From Winogradskyella undariae (GTDB lineage: Bacteria > Bacteroidota > Bacteroidia > Flavobacteriales > Flavobacteriaceae): a DNA stretch of 64,000 bases. Positions within the stretch are counted from its first letter, which is position 1. The number at the start of each line of letters is the position of its first letter. This document shows, piece by piece, positions 17,458 through 25,381 of the stretch. Under the pieces are notes generated by a model. The model was not told where the DNA came from, did not search any database, and was given only the letters and a program-made list of their open reading frames with translations. A program made the position numbers and the translations under genes. Location: the NCBI RefSeq assembly GCF_013285155.1, contig NZ_JABTEL010000001.1, positions 496,001-560,000 of the forward strand, read 5' to 3'.

Positions 17458-18321
17458 ATGAAATGGAAAGGTAGACGACAAAGCGGGAATCTTGAAGACA
17501 AACGCGGCATGGGAACTAAAGGTAAAGTAGCAGCTGGTGGTGGAGTTATTGCCGTAGTTGTAATTTTATTGCAACTTTTTGGAGGTGAAACAGGGCAACA
17601 ATTAGCGCCAATTATAGAGCAGGTAGCAAATAGTCAAACCTCAACACAGCAAGTGGAACAAAGAGATCTAACGAGTCAAGAAGTTGAAATGGGTAATTTT
17701 ATGGCTACCGTTTTAGCAGATACGGAAGATGTTTGGAATCAAATTTTTTCAGAATACAATCTCGGTAATTATAAAGAGCCAAAAATGGTATTATTCACAG
17801 ATGCTGTTAATACTGCATGTGGAAGTGCAACTTCTGCTTCTGGTCCGTTTTATTGTCCTGGAGATCAAAAATTATATATGGATTTAGCTTTCTTCGATGA
17901 ACTAAAAACACGTTTCGGAGCTAAAGGAGGTGATTTTGCAATTGCTTATGTAACAGCACATGAAGTAGGACATCACATTCAGACTTTATTAGGAACTTCT
18001 AACAAAGTAAGACAACTGCAAAGTCAAACCAATCAAACCGGAGCTAATAAATTATCTGTAGCACAAGAGTTGCAAGCCGATTTTTATGCAGGGGTTTGGA
18101 CGCATCATAATAAACAATATTTACAAGCGGGAGACATTGAGGAAGCGATGAGTGCTGCCAATGCTGTAGGAGACGATGCTATACAAAAAAGAAGTACAGG
18201 AAGTGTAAACACAGATAGTTTCACTCATGGGACATCAGAACAGCGTATGGAGTGGTTTATGAAAGGTTATAATACAGGCGATATTAGAAACGGAGATACG
18301 TTTGCTGCACTTATAAATTAA
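17458..18321 (+). CDS. ypfJ: YpfJ-type neutral zinc metallopeptidase
   Basis: A 287-residue protein with a short basic N-terminus (MKWKGRRQSGNLEDKRG), one membrane segment (GGGVIAVVVILLQLFGG) and a zinc peptidase domain with HEVGHH (zinc-binding HExxH) and the third-ligand region AQELQADFYAGVW. CGSATSASGPFYCPGDQKLY is a family signature. It lies 20 bases after paaI, so it may be read with the paa genes, but no pathway role is known. It is probably a passenger. Confidence 0.9.
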   Translation: MKWKGRRQSGNLEDKRGMGTKGKVAAGGGVIAVVVILLQLFGGETGQQLAPIIEQVANSQTSTQQVEQRDLTSQEVEMGNFMATVLADTEDVWNQIFSEYNLGNYKEPKMVLFTDAVNTACGSATSASGPFYCPGDQKLYMDLAFFDELKTRFGAKGGDFAIAYVTAHEVGHHIQTLLGTSNKVRQLQSQTNQTGANKLSVAQELQADFYAGVWTHHNKQYLQAGDIEEAMSAANAVGDDAIQKRSTGSVNTDSFTHGTSEQRMEWFMKGYNTGDIRNGDTFAALIN

Positions 18322-18655
18322 ATACATGAATAGCACAAACCTTTAGGTCTACCGAAGCGAATTTCTTAGCAAATAAAAAATAAAATTTGATTAGTAATAA
18401 AAGTAACAAGTAAGTGCGTTAGGGATTACTCATTTATTCTATTTTATTAAATAGGAATTCGTGAGTGTTTCACAATTGAAGTGGCATCCTTTTTTACGTC
18501 AGTTCGAGTGAAATTGCTTTTTCTGCAATTTTGTATCGAGAACAAGAAAAAAAGATATAACGGAAAGCCCGACCTTTAGGGAACGCCAAAAAAATAATAT
18601 TAATTTGAAATAGAAGCTTCTATTTTCGACTTCAATTTCAATTTCAATTTCAAAC
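18322..18655. repeat. Gene-free gap holding composite repeat element E1
   Basis: This 334-base gap contains no gene. It holds an ACCTTTAGGT-type fragment (about 18340) and the composite element at 18416-18587. After the element comes a run of TTTC-type repeats (about 18615-18653) leading to paaJ. Confidence 0.75.
18416..18587 (+). mobile_element. Composite repeat element E, copy 1 (172 bp, non-coding)
   Basis: It begins GCGTTAGGGATT and ends GAAAGCCCGACC...GGAACGCC. The interior has a CTATTTTATTAAATAG hairpin and a CGTCAGTTCGAG...TATCGAGAAC hairpin flanked by T6 and A7 tracts. Copy 2 (20078-20248) is nearly identical, and an inverted diverged copy lies at 32877-33034. It has no coding capacity. 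Short shared ends and palindromic content suggest a MITE-like, non-autonomous element; no transposase is in the window. Confidence 0.65.
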
Positions 18656-19867
18656 ATGGAAGCATACATAATAGACGGAATCAGAACACCAATAGGAAAT
18701 TACAAAGGCACATTATCTGCTGTGAGAACAGACGATTTAGGAGCAATTGTAATTTCAGAAATCGTAAAACGTAATCCAAACATTCCTAAGGAAGCTTACG
18801 ACGATGTTATCATGGGATGCGCCAATCAAGCAGGAGAAGACAATCGTAATGTAGCGCGTATGTCATCACTTTTAGCAGGATTACCATTCACAGTTCCTGG
18901 TGAAACCGTAAACCGTTTATGTAGCTCAGGATTATCCGCAATCATTCACGCAAACAGAGCTATAAAAGCAGGAGATGGAGACGTTTTTATTTCAGGAGGC
19001 GTCGAGAACATGACGCGAGGACCATACGTAATGGCAAAACCATCAACCGCATTTGGAGGTGATTCTAAAATGTACGATTCCACTTTCGGATGGCGTTTTA
19101 TCAACCCTAAAATGCAAAAATTATACGGTACAGATGGCATGGGAATGACTGCCGAAAACCTAGTCGAGAAATATAATATCTCTCGCGAAGACCAAGATAA
19201 ATTCGCGCTTTGGAGCCAGCAAAAAGCAACCAAAGCACAAGAAAATGGTCGACTAGCAAAAGAAATAGTTACTGTAGAAATTCCACAACGTAAAAAAGAT
19301 CCTATACAATTTTCAAAAGATGAGTTCATAAAACCAACATCATCTTTAGAAGTTTTAGGAAAACTAAGAGCAGCCTTTAAAAAAGAAGGCGGAAGCGTAA
19401 CCGCAGGAAACTCTTCAGGATTAAACGACGGAGCAGCGGCAACCATTATTGCATCAGAAGACGCAGTAAAAAAATACAATTTAAAACCATTAGCAAGAAT
19501 CGTGAGTTCTGCAGTGGTTGGTGTCGAACCTAGAATTATGGGCATTGGTCCTGTGCAAGCTTCCAATAAAGCCTTAGCAAAAGCAGGATTGACCATGGAC
19601 GATATGGATATTATCGAGCTTAACGAAGCCTTTGCTGCACAGGCTTTGGCTTGTATTCGTGCTTGGGGATTGGCAGATAACGACCCAAGAATAAATCCAA
19701 ATGGTGGTGCTATTGCCATTGGTCATCCGCTTGGTGTAACAGGCGCGAGAGTTGCGTATTCAGCAGCTTTAGAGTTGCAGGAACAGAACAAAAAATATGC
19801 GTTAATTACCATGTGTATTGGCGTCGGACAAGGGTATGCTGCAATTATCGAAAATGTGAATTTGTAA
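18656..19867 (+). CDS. paaJ: 3-oxoadipyl-CoA / 3-oxo-5,6-dehydrosuberyl-CoA thiolase PaaJ
   Basis: A 403-residue thiolase that splits acetyl-CoA off 3-oxo-5,6-dehydrosuberyl-CoA and later makes succinyl-CoA and acetyl-CoA from 3-oxoadipyl-CoA. The acylated Cys is in NRLCSSGLSAI, the His in NPNGGAIAIGHPLGVTGAR, and the second Cys in LITMCIGVGQG. GCANQAGEDNRNVARM and STFGWRFINP are specific to the PaaJ/PcaF branch. A 257-codon open frame on the opposite strand is a shadow. The gene is flanked on both sides by composite repeats. Confidence 0.95.
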   Translation: MEAYIIDGIRTPIGNYKGTLSAVRTDDLGAIVISEIVKRNPNIPKEAYDDVIMGCANQAGEDNRNVARMSSLLAGLPFTVPGETVNRLCSSGLSAIIHANRAIKAGDGDVFISGGVENMTRGPYVMAKPSTAFGGDSKMYDSTFGWRFINPKMQKLYGTDGMGMTAENLVEKYNISREDQDKFALWSQQKATKAQENGRLAKEIVTVEIPQRKKDPIQFSKDEFIKPTSSLEVLGKLRAAFKKEGGSVTAGNSSGLNDGAAATIIASEDAVKKYNLKPLARIVSSAVVGVEPRIMGIGPVQASNKALAKAGLTMDDMDIIELNEAFAAQALACIRAWGLADNDPRINPNGGAIAIGHPLGVTGARVAYSAALELQEQNKKYALITMCIGVGQGYAAIIENVNL

Positions 19868-19876
19868 AATAATTTG

Positions 19877-19964
19877 GGCGTTACCACAAGGGTCGCGCTT
19901 TCGGCAGTCGCTTTTTTTGAGAAGAACAAAAAAGAGCTTCAACAAATGCCTCAATCGCTAACGC
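19877..19964 (-). mobile_element. Composite repeat element F, copy 1 (88 bp)
   Basis: Read on the minus strand it starts GCGTTAGCGATTGA and ends GAAAGCGCGACCCTTGTGG then TAACGCC, the same ends as element E with different contents. The interior can fold as a hairpin between a CTTTTTTTG tract and a CAAAAAAGAG tract. It begins 9 bases past the paaJ stop codon. Confidence 0.65.
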
Positions 19965-20077
19965 GCATACCAACTAAGGTTATTGGTTAATTAAAGATTT
20001 GTCATTTCTGCGAAAGCAGGAATCTCTTAACAAAAAGGAAATATACTTTGGTTAAGAAAAAAGCATAGCAAGTAAGT

Positions 20078-20248
20078 GCGTTAAGGATTACTCATTTATT
20101 CTATTTTATTAAATAGGAATTCGTGAGTGTTTCACAATTGAAGTGGCATCCTTTTTTACGTCAGTTCGAGTGAAATTGCTTTTTTGCAATTTTGTATCGA
20201 GAACAAGTAAAAAAGATATAACGGAAAGCCTGACTTGTAGGTAACGCC
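20078..20248 (+). mobile_element. Composite repeat element E, copy 2 (171 bp)
   Basis: Nearly identical to 18416-18587 over its whole length and in the same orientation, so the two flank paaJ as direct repeats. Differences are mainly in the hairpin loop and near the 3' end (GCCTGACTTGTAGGTAACGCC). Recombination between the copies would remove paaJ. Confidence 0.7.
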
Positions 20249-20297
20249 AGAAAAAAAGTAATAATTAATAAGATACCTGCCTGCGCAGGCATTTGAT

Positions 20298-22799
20298 ATG
20301 AATAAAATTCAACACTACGTTCAAGGTCAATGGACAACAGGTAAAGAAGAAGGAACACCAATTCTAGATGCAGTAACAGGAGAAGCTTTTACAAGCATTG
20401 CTATAGAAGGATTAGACATTCCAGAAATTCTTAACTACGGAAGAACCAAAGGAGGAGAAGTTCTTCGTAAAATGACTTTCCAAGAACGTGGAAACATGCT
20501 TAAAAAATTAGCATTATACCTTACTAAAAGAAAAAATTCGTTTTACGATTTAAGTTACAGAACAGGAGCAACTAAAGTAGATAGTTGGATTGACATCGAA
20601 GGAGGTTTCGGAAACTTATTCGCTAATGCTTCCCTTAGAAAACTGTTTCCAAACCAACCATATCACGTAGAAGGGGATGCTATTGATTTATCTCGTGGCG
20701 GACGTTTTATGGCGCATCATATTATGGTACCTAAAAAAGGAGTTGCAGTCCATATTAATGCATTCAACTTCCCAGTTTGGGGAATGTTAGAGAAATGTGC
20801 CGTAAACTGGATGGCAGGAGTTCCTGCTGTGGTTTTACCAGCACCTTCAACTTCTTATTTAGCCGAAGCTGTAGCAAAAGAAATAATAGCTTCAGGTATT
20901 TTACCCGAAGGCGCATTACAAATTATAAACGGAACCGTAAAAACAATTCTAGATACTGTAGAGTCTCAGGATGTCGTGACATTTACAGGTTCAGCAAAAG
21001 TAGGACGCTTATTAAAAGCGCATCCGCAATTAATTCAAGAATCTGTGCCATTTACGATGGAAGCCGATTCTTTAAACGCTTCGATTTTAGGAGAAGACGC
21101 AGTTCCGGGAACACAAGAATTCGACTTATTTATTAAAGAGGTTAGAAAAGAAATGACAGTTAAAGCAGGACAAAAATGTACTGCAATACGTAGAATTATT
21201 GTTCCGCAAAATTTAGTGGAAGATGTGCAAACTGCATTATCTAAACAATTAGATAAAGTCACTATTGGAGATCCAAGGCTAAAAGAAGTGAGAATGGGAT
21301 CTTTGGTAAGCCATCAACAAGTGCAAGCAGTTAGAGATTCAGTAAATGATTTATCTAAAGAAGCACAAATTGTTTATGGAAGTTTAGATGAAATAAATAC
21401 CATTGGAGCAGATGCTAAAAAAGGTGCTTTTATTAGTCCTATTTTATTACGTTCTGATCACCCTTTTGAAAATACAATCATTCACGAACGTGAAGCATTT
21501 GGTCCAGTAAGTACCATTATGCCATATAAAAACCTAGACGAAGCAATTACTTTAGCACAAATGGGTAAAGGTTCATTAGTGTCTTCAATTGCAACTAATG
21601 ATGACAAGATTGCTAAAGAGTATGTAATTAATGCTGCATCTCATCACGGTCGTATTATGGTAGTTAATCGTGATATGGCTAAAGAAAGTACAGGTCATGG
21701 TTCACCATTACCATACTTAGTGCATGGAGGTCCAGGTCGTGCTGGAGGAGGAGAAGAAATGGGAGGAATGCGAGGTATTAAACATTACTTACAGCGTACA
21801 GCAATTCAAGGTTCACCAACAACAATTACAGAAATCACTGGTATTTACCAGCAAAACGCAAAATATAAGGAAGCTCCACAACATCCATTTAAATACCATT
21901 GGGAAGATATTCAACCAGGAATGTCAATGAAAACCCACAGACGTACATTTACAGATACAGACATTATTAATTTTGCAAATGTTACTTGGGATCATTTCTA
22001 TGCACATACAGATATTACATCTTTAGACGGAAGTATTTTCGAACAAAGAACAGCGCATGGTTATTTTATTATTTCAGCTGCGGCAGGATTATTCGTCTAC
22101 CCAAATAAAGGACCAGTTTCAGCAAATTACGGATTAGAAGAATGCAGATTCTTACGTCCATTATATCACAACGATACCATTTACGTACGCCTAACGTGTA
22201 AACAAAAAGTAGATAGAGATGTGGCTTCTGCAGAGCATCCAAGCGGAATTGTAAAATGGTATGCAGAAATTTTCGATGCTAATACCGATGAGAAAGTAGC
22301 ATTCGCAACAGTTTTAACTATGGTTCAGAAAAAGCAAGAAGTTTTAACCGAAATGACGGAAGATAAAATCAATGCATGTCTTTCTGCATTAAAAGAAGAT
22401 ATGAAACCAGAATGGGGAATTATGACGCCACAGCACATGATCGAGCATTTAGAATATACCTATAAAATCGCTTCAGGTGAAATTCAAGATTTTGAAATAG
22501 CAACACCAGAAAAGATTTTAGATAAAGTCCATAATAGTTTATGGAACTTTGATAAATTCCCAAAGAACTCTCAATTTCCTCAGTTAGAAAAAGACACTTT
22601 AGATACATTAAAGCATTCCGATTTAGCTACAGCTATAGATAAGTTTAAAGCACAACGCGAAAAATATTTAGAGTATTTTAAAGAAAATCCTGAAGCTAAA
22701 CTAAAGAATTTAGTATTCGGAGAATTGAATAAATACGAATCGTATTTGTTAGAAAGAAAACATTTAAATCATCATTTCGAGCAATTCAATTTGTTGTAG
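20298..22799 (+). CDS. paaZ: PaaZ oxepin-CoA hydrolase / semialdehyde dehydrogenase with extra DUF1569 domain
   Basis: PaaZ opens oxepin-CoA and oxidises the resulting aldehyde. The N-terminal aldehyde dehydrogenase (1-520) has Glu255 and Cys294 (KAGQKCTAIRR), matching E256 and C295 of E. coli. The MaoC-type hydratase (about 530-680) has Asp565 and His570 in TWDHFYAH. At 833 residues it is about 150 longer than the E. coli enzyme. The tail (about 685-833) is a DUF1569/DinB-like domain: WGIMTPQHMIEHL, VFGELNKYESYLLERKH and NHHFEQFNL. The histidines could bind metal. The role of the tail is unknown. Confidence 0.95.
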   Translation: MNKIQHYVQGQWTTGKEEGTPILDAVTGEAFTSIAIEGLDIPEILNYGRTKGGEVLRKMTFQERGNMLKKLALYLTKRKNSFYDLSYRTGATKVDSWIDIEGGFGNLFANASLRKLFPNQPYHVEGDAIDLSRGGRFMAHHIMVPKKGVAVHINAFNFPVWGMLEKCAVNWMAGVPAVVLPAPSTSYLAEAVAKEIIASGILPEGALQIINGTVKTILDTVESQDVVTFTGSAKVGRLLKAHPQLIQESVPFTMEADSLNASILGEDAVPGTQEFDLFIKEVRKEMTVKAGQKCTAIRRIIVPQNLVEDVQTALSKQLDKVTIGDPRLKEVRMGSLVSHQQVQAVRDSVNDLSKEAQIVYGSLDEINTIGADAKKGAFISPILLRSDHPFENTIIHEREAFGPVSTIMPYKNLDEAITLAQMGKGSLVSSIATNDDKIAKEYVINAASHHGRIMVVNRDMAKESTGHGSPLPYLVHGGPGRAGGGEEMGGMRGIKHYLQRTAIQGSPTTITEITGIYQQNAKYKEAPQHPFKYHWEDIQPGMSMKTHRRTFTDTDIINFANVTWDHFYAHTDITSLDGSIFEQRTAHGYFIISAAAGLFVYPNKGPVSANYGLEECRFLRPLYHNDTIYVRLTCKQKVDRDVASAEHPSGIVKWYAEIFDANTDEKVAFATVLTMVQKKQEVLTEMTEDKINACLSALKEDMKPEWGIMTPQHMIEHLEYTYKIASGEIQDFEIATPEKILDKVHNSLWNFDKFPKNSQFPQLEKDTLDTLKHSDLATAIDKFKAQREKYLEYFKENPEAKLKNLVFGELNKYESYLLERKHLNHHFEQFNLL

Positions 22800-22817
22800 C
22801 AAATTGAATTGCTCGAA
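22776..22817. other. Perfect 18-bp inverted repeat across the paaZ stop codon
   Basis: The arms TTCGAGCAATTCAATTTG (22776-22793) and its exact complement (22800-22817) enclose a 6-base loop that contains the TAG stop. A second hairpin CACCCGA-GAAA-TCGGGTG follows at 22819-22836. No T-run follows, so this is not a standard terminator; it may be an mRNA 3' stabiliser or attenuator. Confidence 0.8.
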
Positions 22818-22890
22818 GCACCCGAGAAATCGGGTGTCTTGTAAATAAAGGCAATAAGTTGAAATATTCCAGTTTTCAAAGCAAATAACT

Positions 22891-23178
22891 ATGAAACACT
22901 ACATCTACATAATAACAAATAACAAGGATGGTGTTTTGTATATTGGAGAGACAAAAAATTTAAAGAAAAGAATTTATCAGCATAAAAATAAAGTCCATCC
23001 AACTACATTTTCTGCAAGGTATAATTTAGATAAACTTGTTTACTCAGAAGAGTTTGAAACAAAAGAAGAAGCTAAATTAAGAGAAAAGCAAATGAAGAAA
23101 TGGAATAGAGCTTGGAAAATAGAATTGATAGAAGAACAAAATTCAGATTGGTTGGATTTGTATAATAAAACTAAGTAG
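22891..23178 (+). CDS. GIY-YIG domain protein
   Basis: A 95-residue protein that is essentially one GIY-YIG nuclease-fold domain. HYIYIITN and LYIGETKNLKKRIYQHK carry the Tyr, Gly and Arg residues of the motif, and EEAKLREKQMKKWNRAWK follows. Single-domain proteins of this type (UPF0213-like) are common and of unknown function. It sits between paaZ and paaF among palindromic repeats and looks like a passenger in the paa cluster. Confidence 0.88.
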   Translation: MKHYIYIITNNKDGVLYIGETKNLKKRIYQHKNKVHPTTFSARYNLDKLVYSEEFETKEEAKLREKQMKKWNRAWKIELIEEQNSDWLDLYNKTK

Positions 23179-23222
23179 AACTAAAATAATAAGATTCCCG
23201 TTTTCACGGGAACACTATCGTG
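23179..23222. repeat. Start-adjacent hairpin before paaF
   Basis: The hairpin ATTCCCGTTTTCACGGGAA (23194-23212) is identical in core to the one before paaD (13231-13249) and ends about ten bases before the paaF ATG. Confidence 0.8.
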
Positions 23223-23975
23223 ATGACAGAACCATACGTAAAACTAGAAATTAAAAACGAAGTAGGATACATCGAGTTTTTCCATCCTGCACATAATTCA
23301 TTGCCAGGAAATATTTTAACAAAACTAGCGCAAACCATAACAGATGCTGGAACTAATGAGGCTATTAAAGTTGTAGTTCTTAAAAGTGGAGGAGAAAGAA
23401 CCTTTTGTGCAGGAGCAAGCTTCGAAGAATTAATAAACATCAATGACGCTGCTACAGGAAAAGTATTCTTTTCAGGTTTCGCAAATGTAATTAATGCGAT
23501 GCGTAAATGTCCTAAATTTATTATTGGTCGTATTCAAGGGAAAACTGTTGGTGGAGGAGTTGGTTTAGCAGCAGCAACCGATTATTGTATGGCAACAAAG
23601 TTCGCTTCCATTAAACTAAGTGAGTTAAATATAGGAATCGGACCTTTTGTAGTCGGACCAGCAATAGAGCGTAAAATGGGCTTAAGCGCCATGTCGCAAA
23701 TTGCAATAGATGCCAACACATTTTACACACCAGAATTCGCAAAACAGAAAGGATTATATACCCATGTTTTCGACACGACAGAAGCATTAGACGAAGCCGT
23801 GAAAACAACAGCAGAACATTTATGTACTTACAATACAGAAGCCATGTTAGAAATGAAAAAAGTATTCTGGCTAGGAACTAATGATTGGGATGTGCTTCTT
23901 GCAGAACGTGCAGCAACAAGTGGAAAACTAGTTTTGAGTGAGTTCACTAAAGAAAAATTAAAAGGATTTAAATAA
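23223..23975 (+). CDS. paaF: Enoyl-CoA hydratase/isomerase, probably PaaF
   Basis: A 250-residue crotonase-fold protein. ERTFCAGASFEEL and RIQGKTVGGGVGLAAATDYC form the oxyanion hole, and LSELNIGIGPFVVGPAIERK holds the region of the catalytic Glu. In the paa pathway the hydratase acting on 2,3-dehydroadipyl-CoA is PaaF, and this is the only candidate in the cluster besides PaaG. It is more divergent from E. coli PaaF than the other paa proteins here, so the name rests partly on context. The ATG at 23223 is preferred over the GTG one codon upstream. Confidence 0.75.
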   Translation: MTEPYVKLEIKNEVGYIEFFHPAHNSLPGNILTKLAQTITDAGTNEAIKVVVLKSGGERTFCAGASFEELININDAATGKVFFSGFANVINAMRKCPKFIIGRIQGKTVGGGVGLAAATDYCMATKFASIKLSELNIGIGPFVVGPAIERKMGLSAMSQIAIDANTFYTPEFAKQKGLYTHVFDTTEALDEAVKTTAEHLCTYNTEAMLEMKKVFWLGTNDWDVLLAERAATSGKLVLSEFTKEKLKGFK

Positions 23976-24059
23976 AAATTTCATTGCGAGGACGAAAAAC
24001 GTGGTAATCTCTTGATGTGATTCTTCGCTTCGCTCTGAATGATAAACTCGACAAAAAAG
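23976..24059. repeat. Gap with two repeat families
   Basis: TTCATTGCGAGGACG...GTGGTAATCTC (23980-24011) and an inverted GATTCTTCGCTTCGCTCTGA element (24019-24042) fill most of the gap between paaF and paaY. Both families recur at 28145-28292. Confidence 0.75.
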
Positions 24060-24659
24060 ATGGCAATTTATTCATTCAAAGGTTACACACCAGTAGTACA
24101 TAAATCAAGTTTCGTACATCCATTAGCAGCAGTAACAGGAAACGTCATCATTGGCAAAAACTGTTATATTGGTCCAGGAGCAGCGATTCGTGGAGATTGG
24201 GGACAAATTATTTTAGAAGATGGTGTTAACGTGCAAGAGAATTGTACAGTGCATATGTTTCCTGGCAAGTCCATCACATTAAAAGAAAGTGCACATGTTG
24301 GTCATGGTGCTATTATTCATGGCGCTAATTTGGGTGAAAATTGCCTCATTGGAATGAACACTGTCATCATGGATGATGCCGAAATTGGTGACGAATGTAT
24401 TATTGGAGCCATGTCGTTTGTAAAAGCCGAAACCAAAATTCCATATAGAAGTTTAGTAGTTGGGAATCCTGCAAAAGTAATTAGAGGAATTACAGATGAA
24501 ATGATTGCGTGGAAAACAAAAGGCACACAGTTGTACCAACAATTACCAGCAGATTGTCACGAGAGTTTACGAGAAGTTGAACCATTAAGAGAAGTGCCAG
24601 AAAACATGAAAGTTCAAGATGATGTTTATAAAACACTTCGGGAAACGTTCAAAAAATAA
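24060..24659 (+). CDS. paaY: PaaY, hexapeptide-repeat acyl-CoA thioesterase of the paa pathway
   Basis: A 199-residue left-handed beta-helix protein of the gamma-carbonic anhydrase-like family. It has hexapeptide repeats (VIIGKNCYIGPGAAIRGD, ANLGENCLIGMNTVIMDD) and metal-binding His residues in NCTVHMF and AHVGHGAIIHGA. PaaY proteins hydrolyse CoA esters of dead-end paa products. The start is ATG 24060 (MAIYSFKGYTPVVHKS); the earlier ATG at 24039 lies next to repeat sequence. Confidence 0.9.
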   Translation: MAIYSFKGYTPVVHKSSFVHPLAAVTGNVIIGKNCYIGPGAAIRGDWGQIILEDGVNVQENCTVHMFPGKSITLKESAHVGHGAIIHGANLGENCLIGMNTVIMDDAEIGDECIIGAMSFVKAETKIPYRSLVVGNPAKVIRGITDEMIAWKTKGTQLYQQLPADCHESLREVEPLREVPENMKVQDDVYKTLRETFKK

Positions 24660-24730
24660 AATGACGTCTCTTCGAGTGATTCCGATTTTTTATCGGAATT
24701 GTATCGAGAAGTTTTTAATCTATTTGTTAC
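24660..24730. repeat. Hairpin repeat between paaY and the Lrp gene
   Basis: ACGTCTCTTCGAGTGATTCC...TATCGAGAAG (about 24663-24711) is a copy of the TTCGAG-TATCGAGAAG family. It lies between convergent genes. Confidence 0.8.
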
Positions 24731-25207
24731 TTACAAAATCCGACTCAAATCAATTTCATTAGTTTCTTTACTCGTAGACAAAGCAATCAAACTTTGTACA
24801 TTCCCTAAATATGGAAGAAGCGTTAATTTTGAAATGATAAACGTTTCATAAGCTTCAATATCCTCTACAACTAGTTTTAATAAATAGTCAAAATTTCCAC
24901 TGACGCGATGGCATTCTACAACTTCCGGAAAGTTGTTGATTTCCTTTACAAACTTTTCTAAATAACTTCGCGTATGACCTTGCAAAGTGATTCCTATAAA
25001 AACAGTCAGCTTTAAACCTATTTTCTTATTGTTTAAAACAGCGACATATTTTTCAATATACCCTTCCTTTTCCAATTTTTTTATACGTTCAAATATTGGT
25101 GAAGTGCTCATACCTAGTTCTTCTGCTATACTTTTTGTTGTTCGATTGCTATTCTTTTGTAGTATAGCTAACAGTTGTGTGTCTATTTTATCGAGTGTAT
25201 GTGGCAT
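24731..25207 (-). CDS. Lrp/AsnC-family transcriptional regulator
   Basis: A 158-residue protein with an N-terminal winged helix-turn-helix (LDKIDTQLLAILQKNSNRTT, MSTSPIFERIKKLEKEGYI) and a C-terminal ligand-binding RAM domain (PEVVECHRVSGNFDYLLKLV). It is divergent from the E2 gene with about 174 bases between, in front of branched-chain amino acid genes. Control of that set by an amino acid or 2-oxoacid is plausible but inferred. Confidence 0.9.
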   Translation of the reverse strand: MPHTLDKIDTQLLAILQKNSNRTTKSIAEELGMSTSPIFERIKKLEKEGYIEKYVAVLNNKKIGLKLTVFIGITLQGHTRSYLEKFVKEINNFPEVVECHRVSGNFDYLLKLVVEDIEAYETFIISKLTLLPYLGNVQSLIALSTSKETNEIDLSRIL

Positions 25208-25381
25208 GAGAAAATTAGTTGCTTTAAAGCGGTAAATTTAATGATTAAAAGTCTAATAATCTGTAATGGTGTTTATTTTAAGAATAATATCCTTTTTAAT
25301 GGTAAATTAAAAGATTTTAACAATTGTGTAATGCGATATACATTATCTTTAATTCTTATAATCCTAAACTATAACAGCTTG

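Larger units (their letters stand above)
19868..20297. repeat. Gene-free gap of 430 bases with elements F1 and E2
   Basis: In order: F1 (19877-19964), a GTCATTTCTGCG hairpin (20001-20025), E2 (20078-20248), and a small hairpin CCTGCCTGCGCAGGC (about 20276-20290) ending eight bases before the paaZ ATG. No coding frame is credible here. Confidence 0.8.

Noticed and set aside
18946..19719. 257-codon open frame on the minus strand opposite paaJ
   Set aside because: It is antisense to a clear thiolase, shows no domain, and its composition (Ser/Ala/Pro-rich) is that of a shadow frame.
18416..20248. paaJ as cargo of a composite transposon flanked by E1 and E2
   Set aside because: There is no transposase, the elements are too short, and paaJ matches the rest of the paa set. 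Direct repeats flanking it are noted but do not prove mobility.
20777..21136. 119-codon frame inside paaZ
   Set aside because: It lies in another frame of a well-supported gene and is rich in Arg, Ser and Cys without any family resemblance.
25175..25381. 69-codon N-terminal extension of E2
   Set aside because: It overlaps the divergent Lrp gene and its promoter region, and the lipoyl domain begins at the ATG at 25382.
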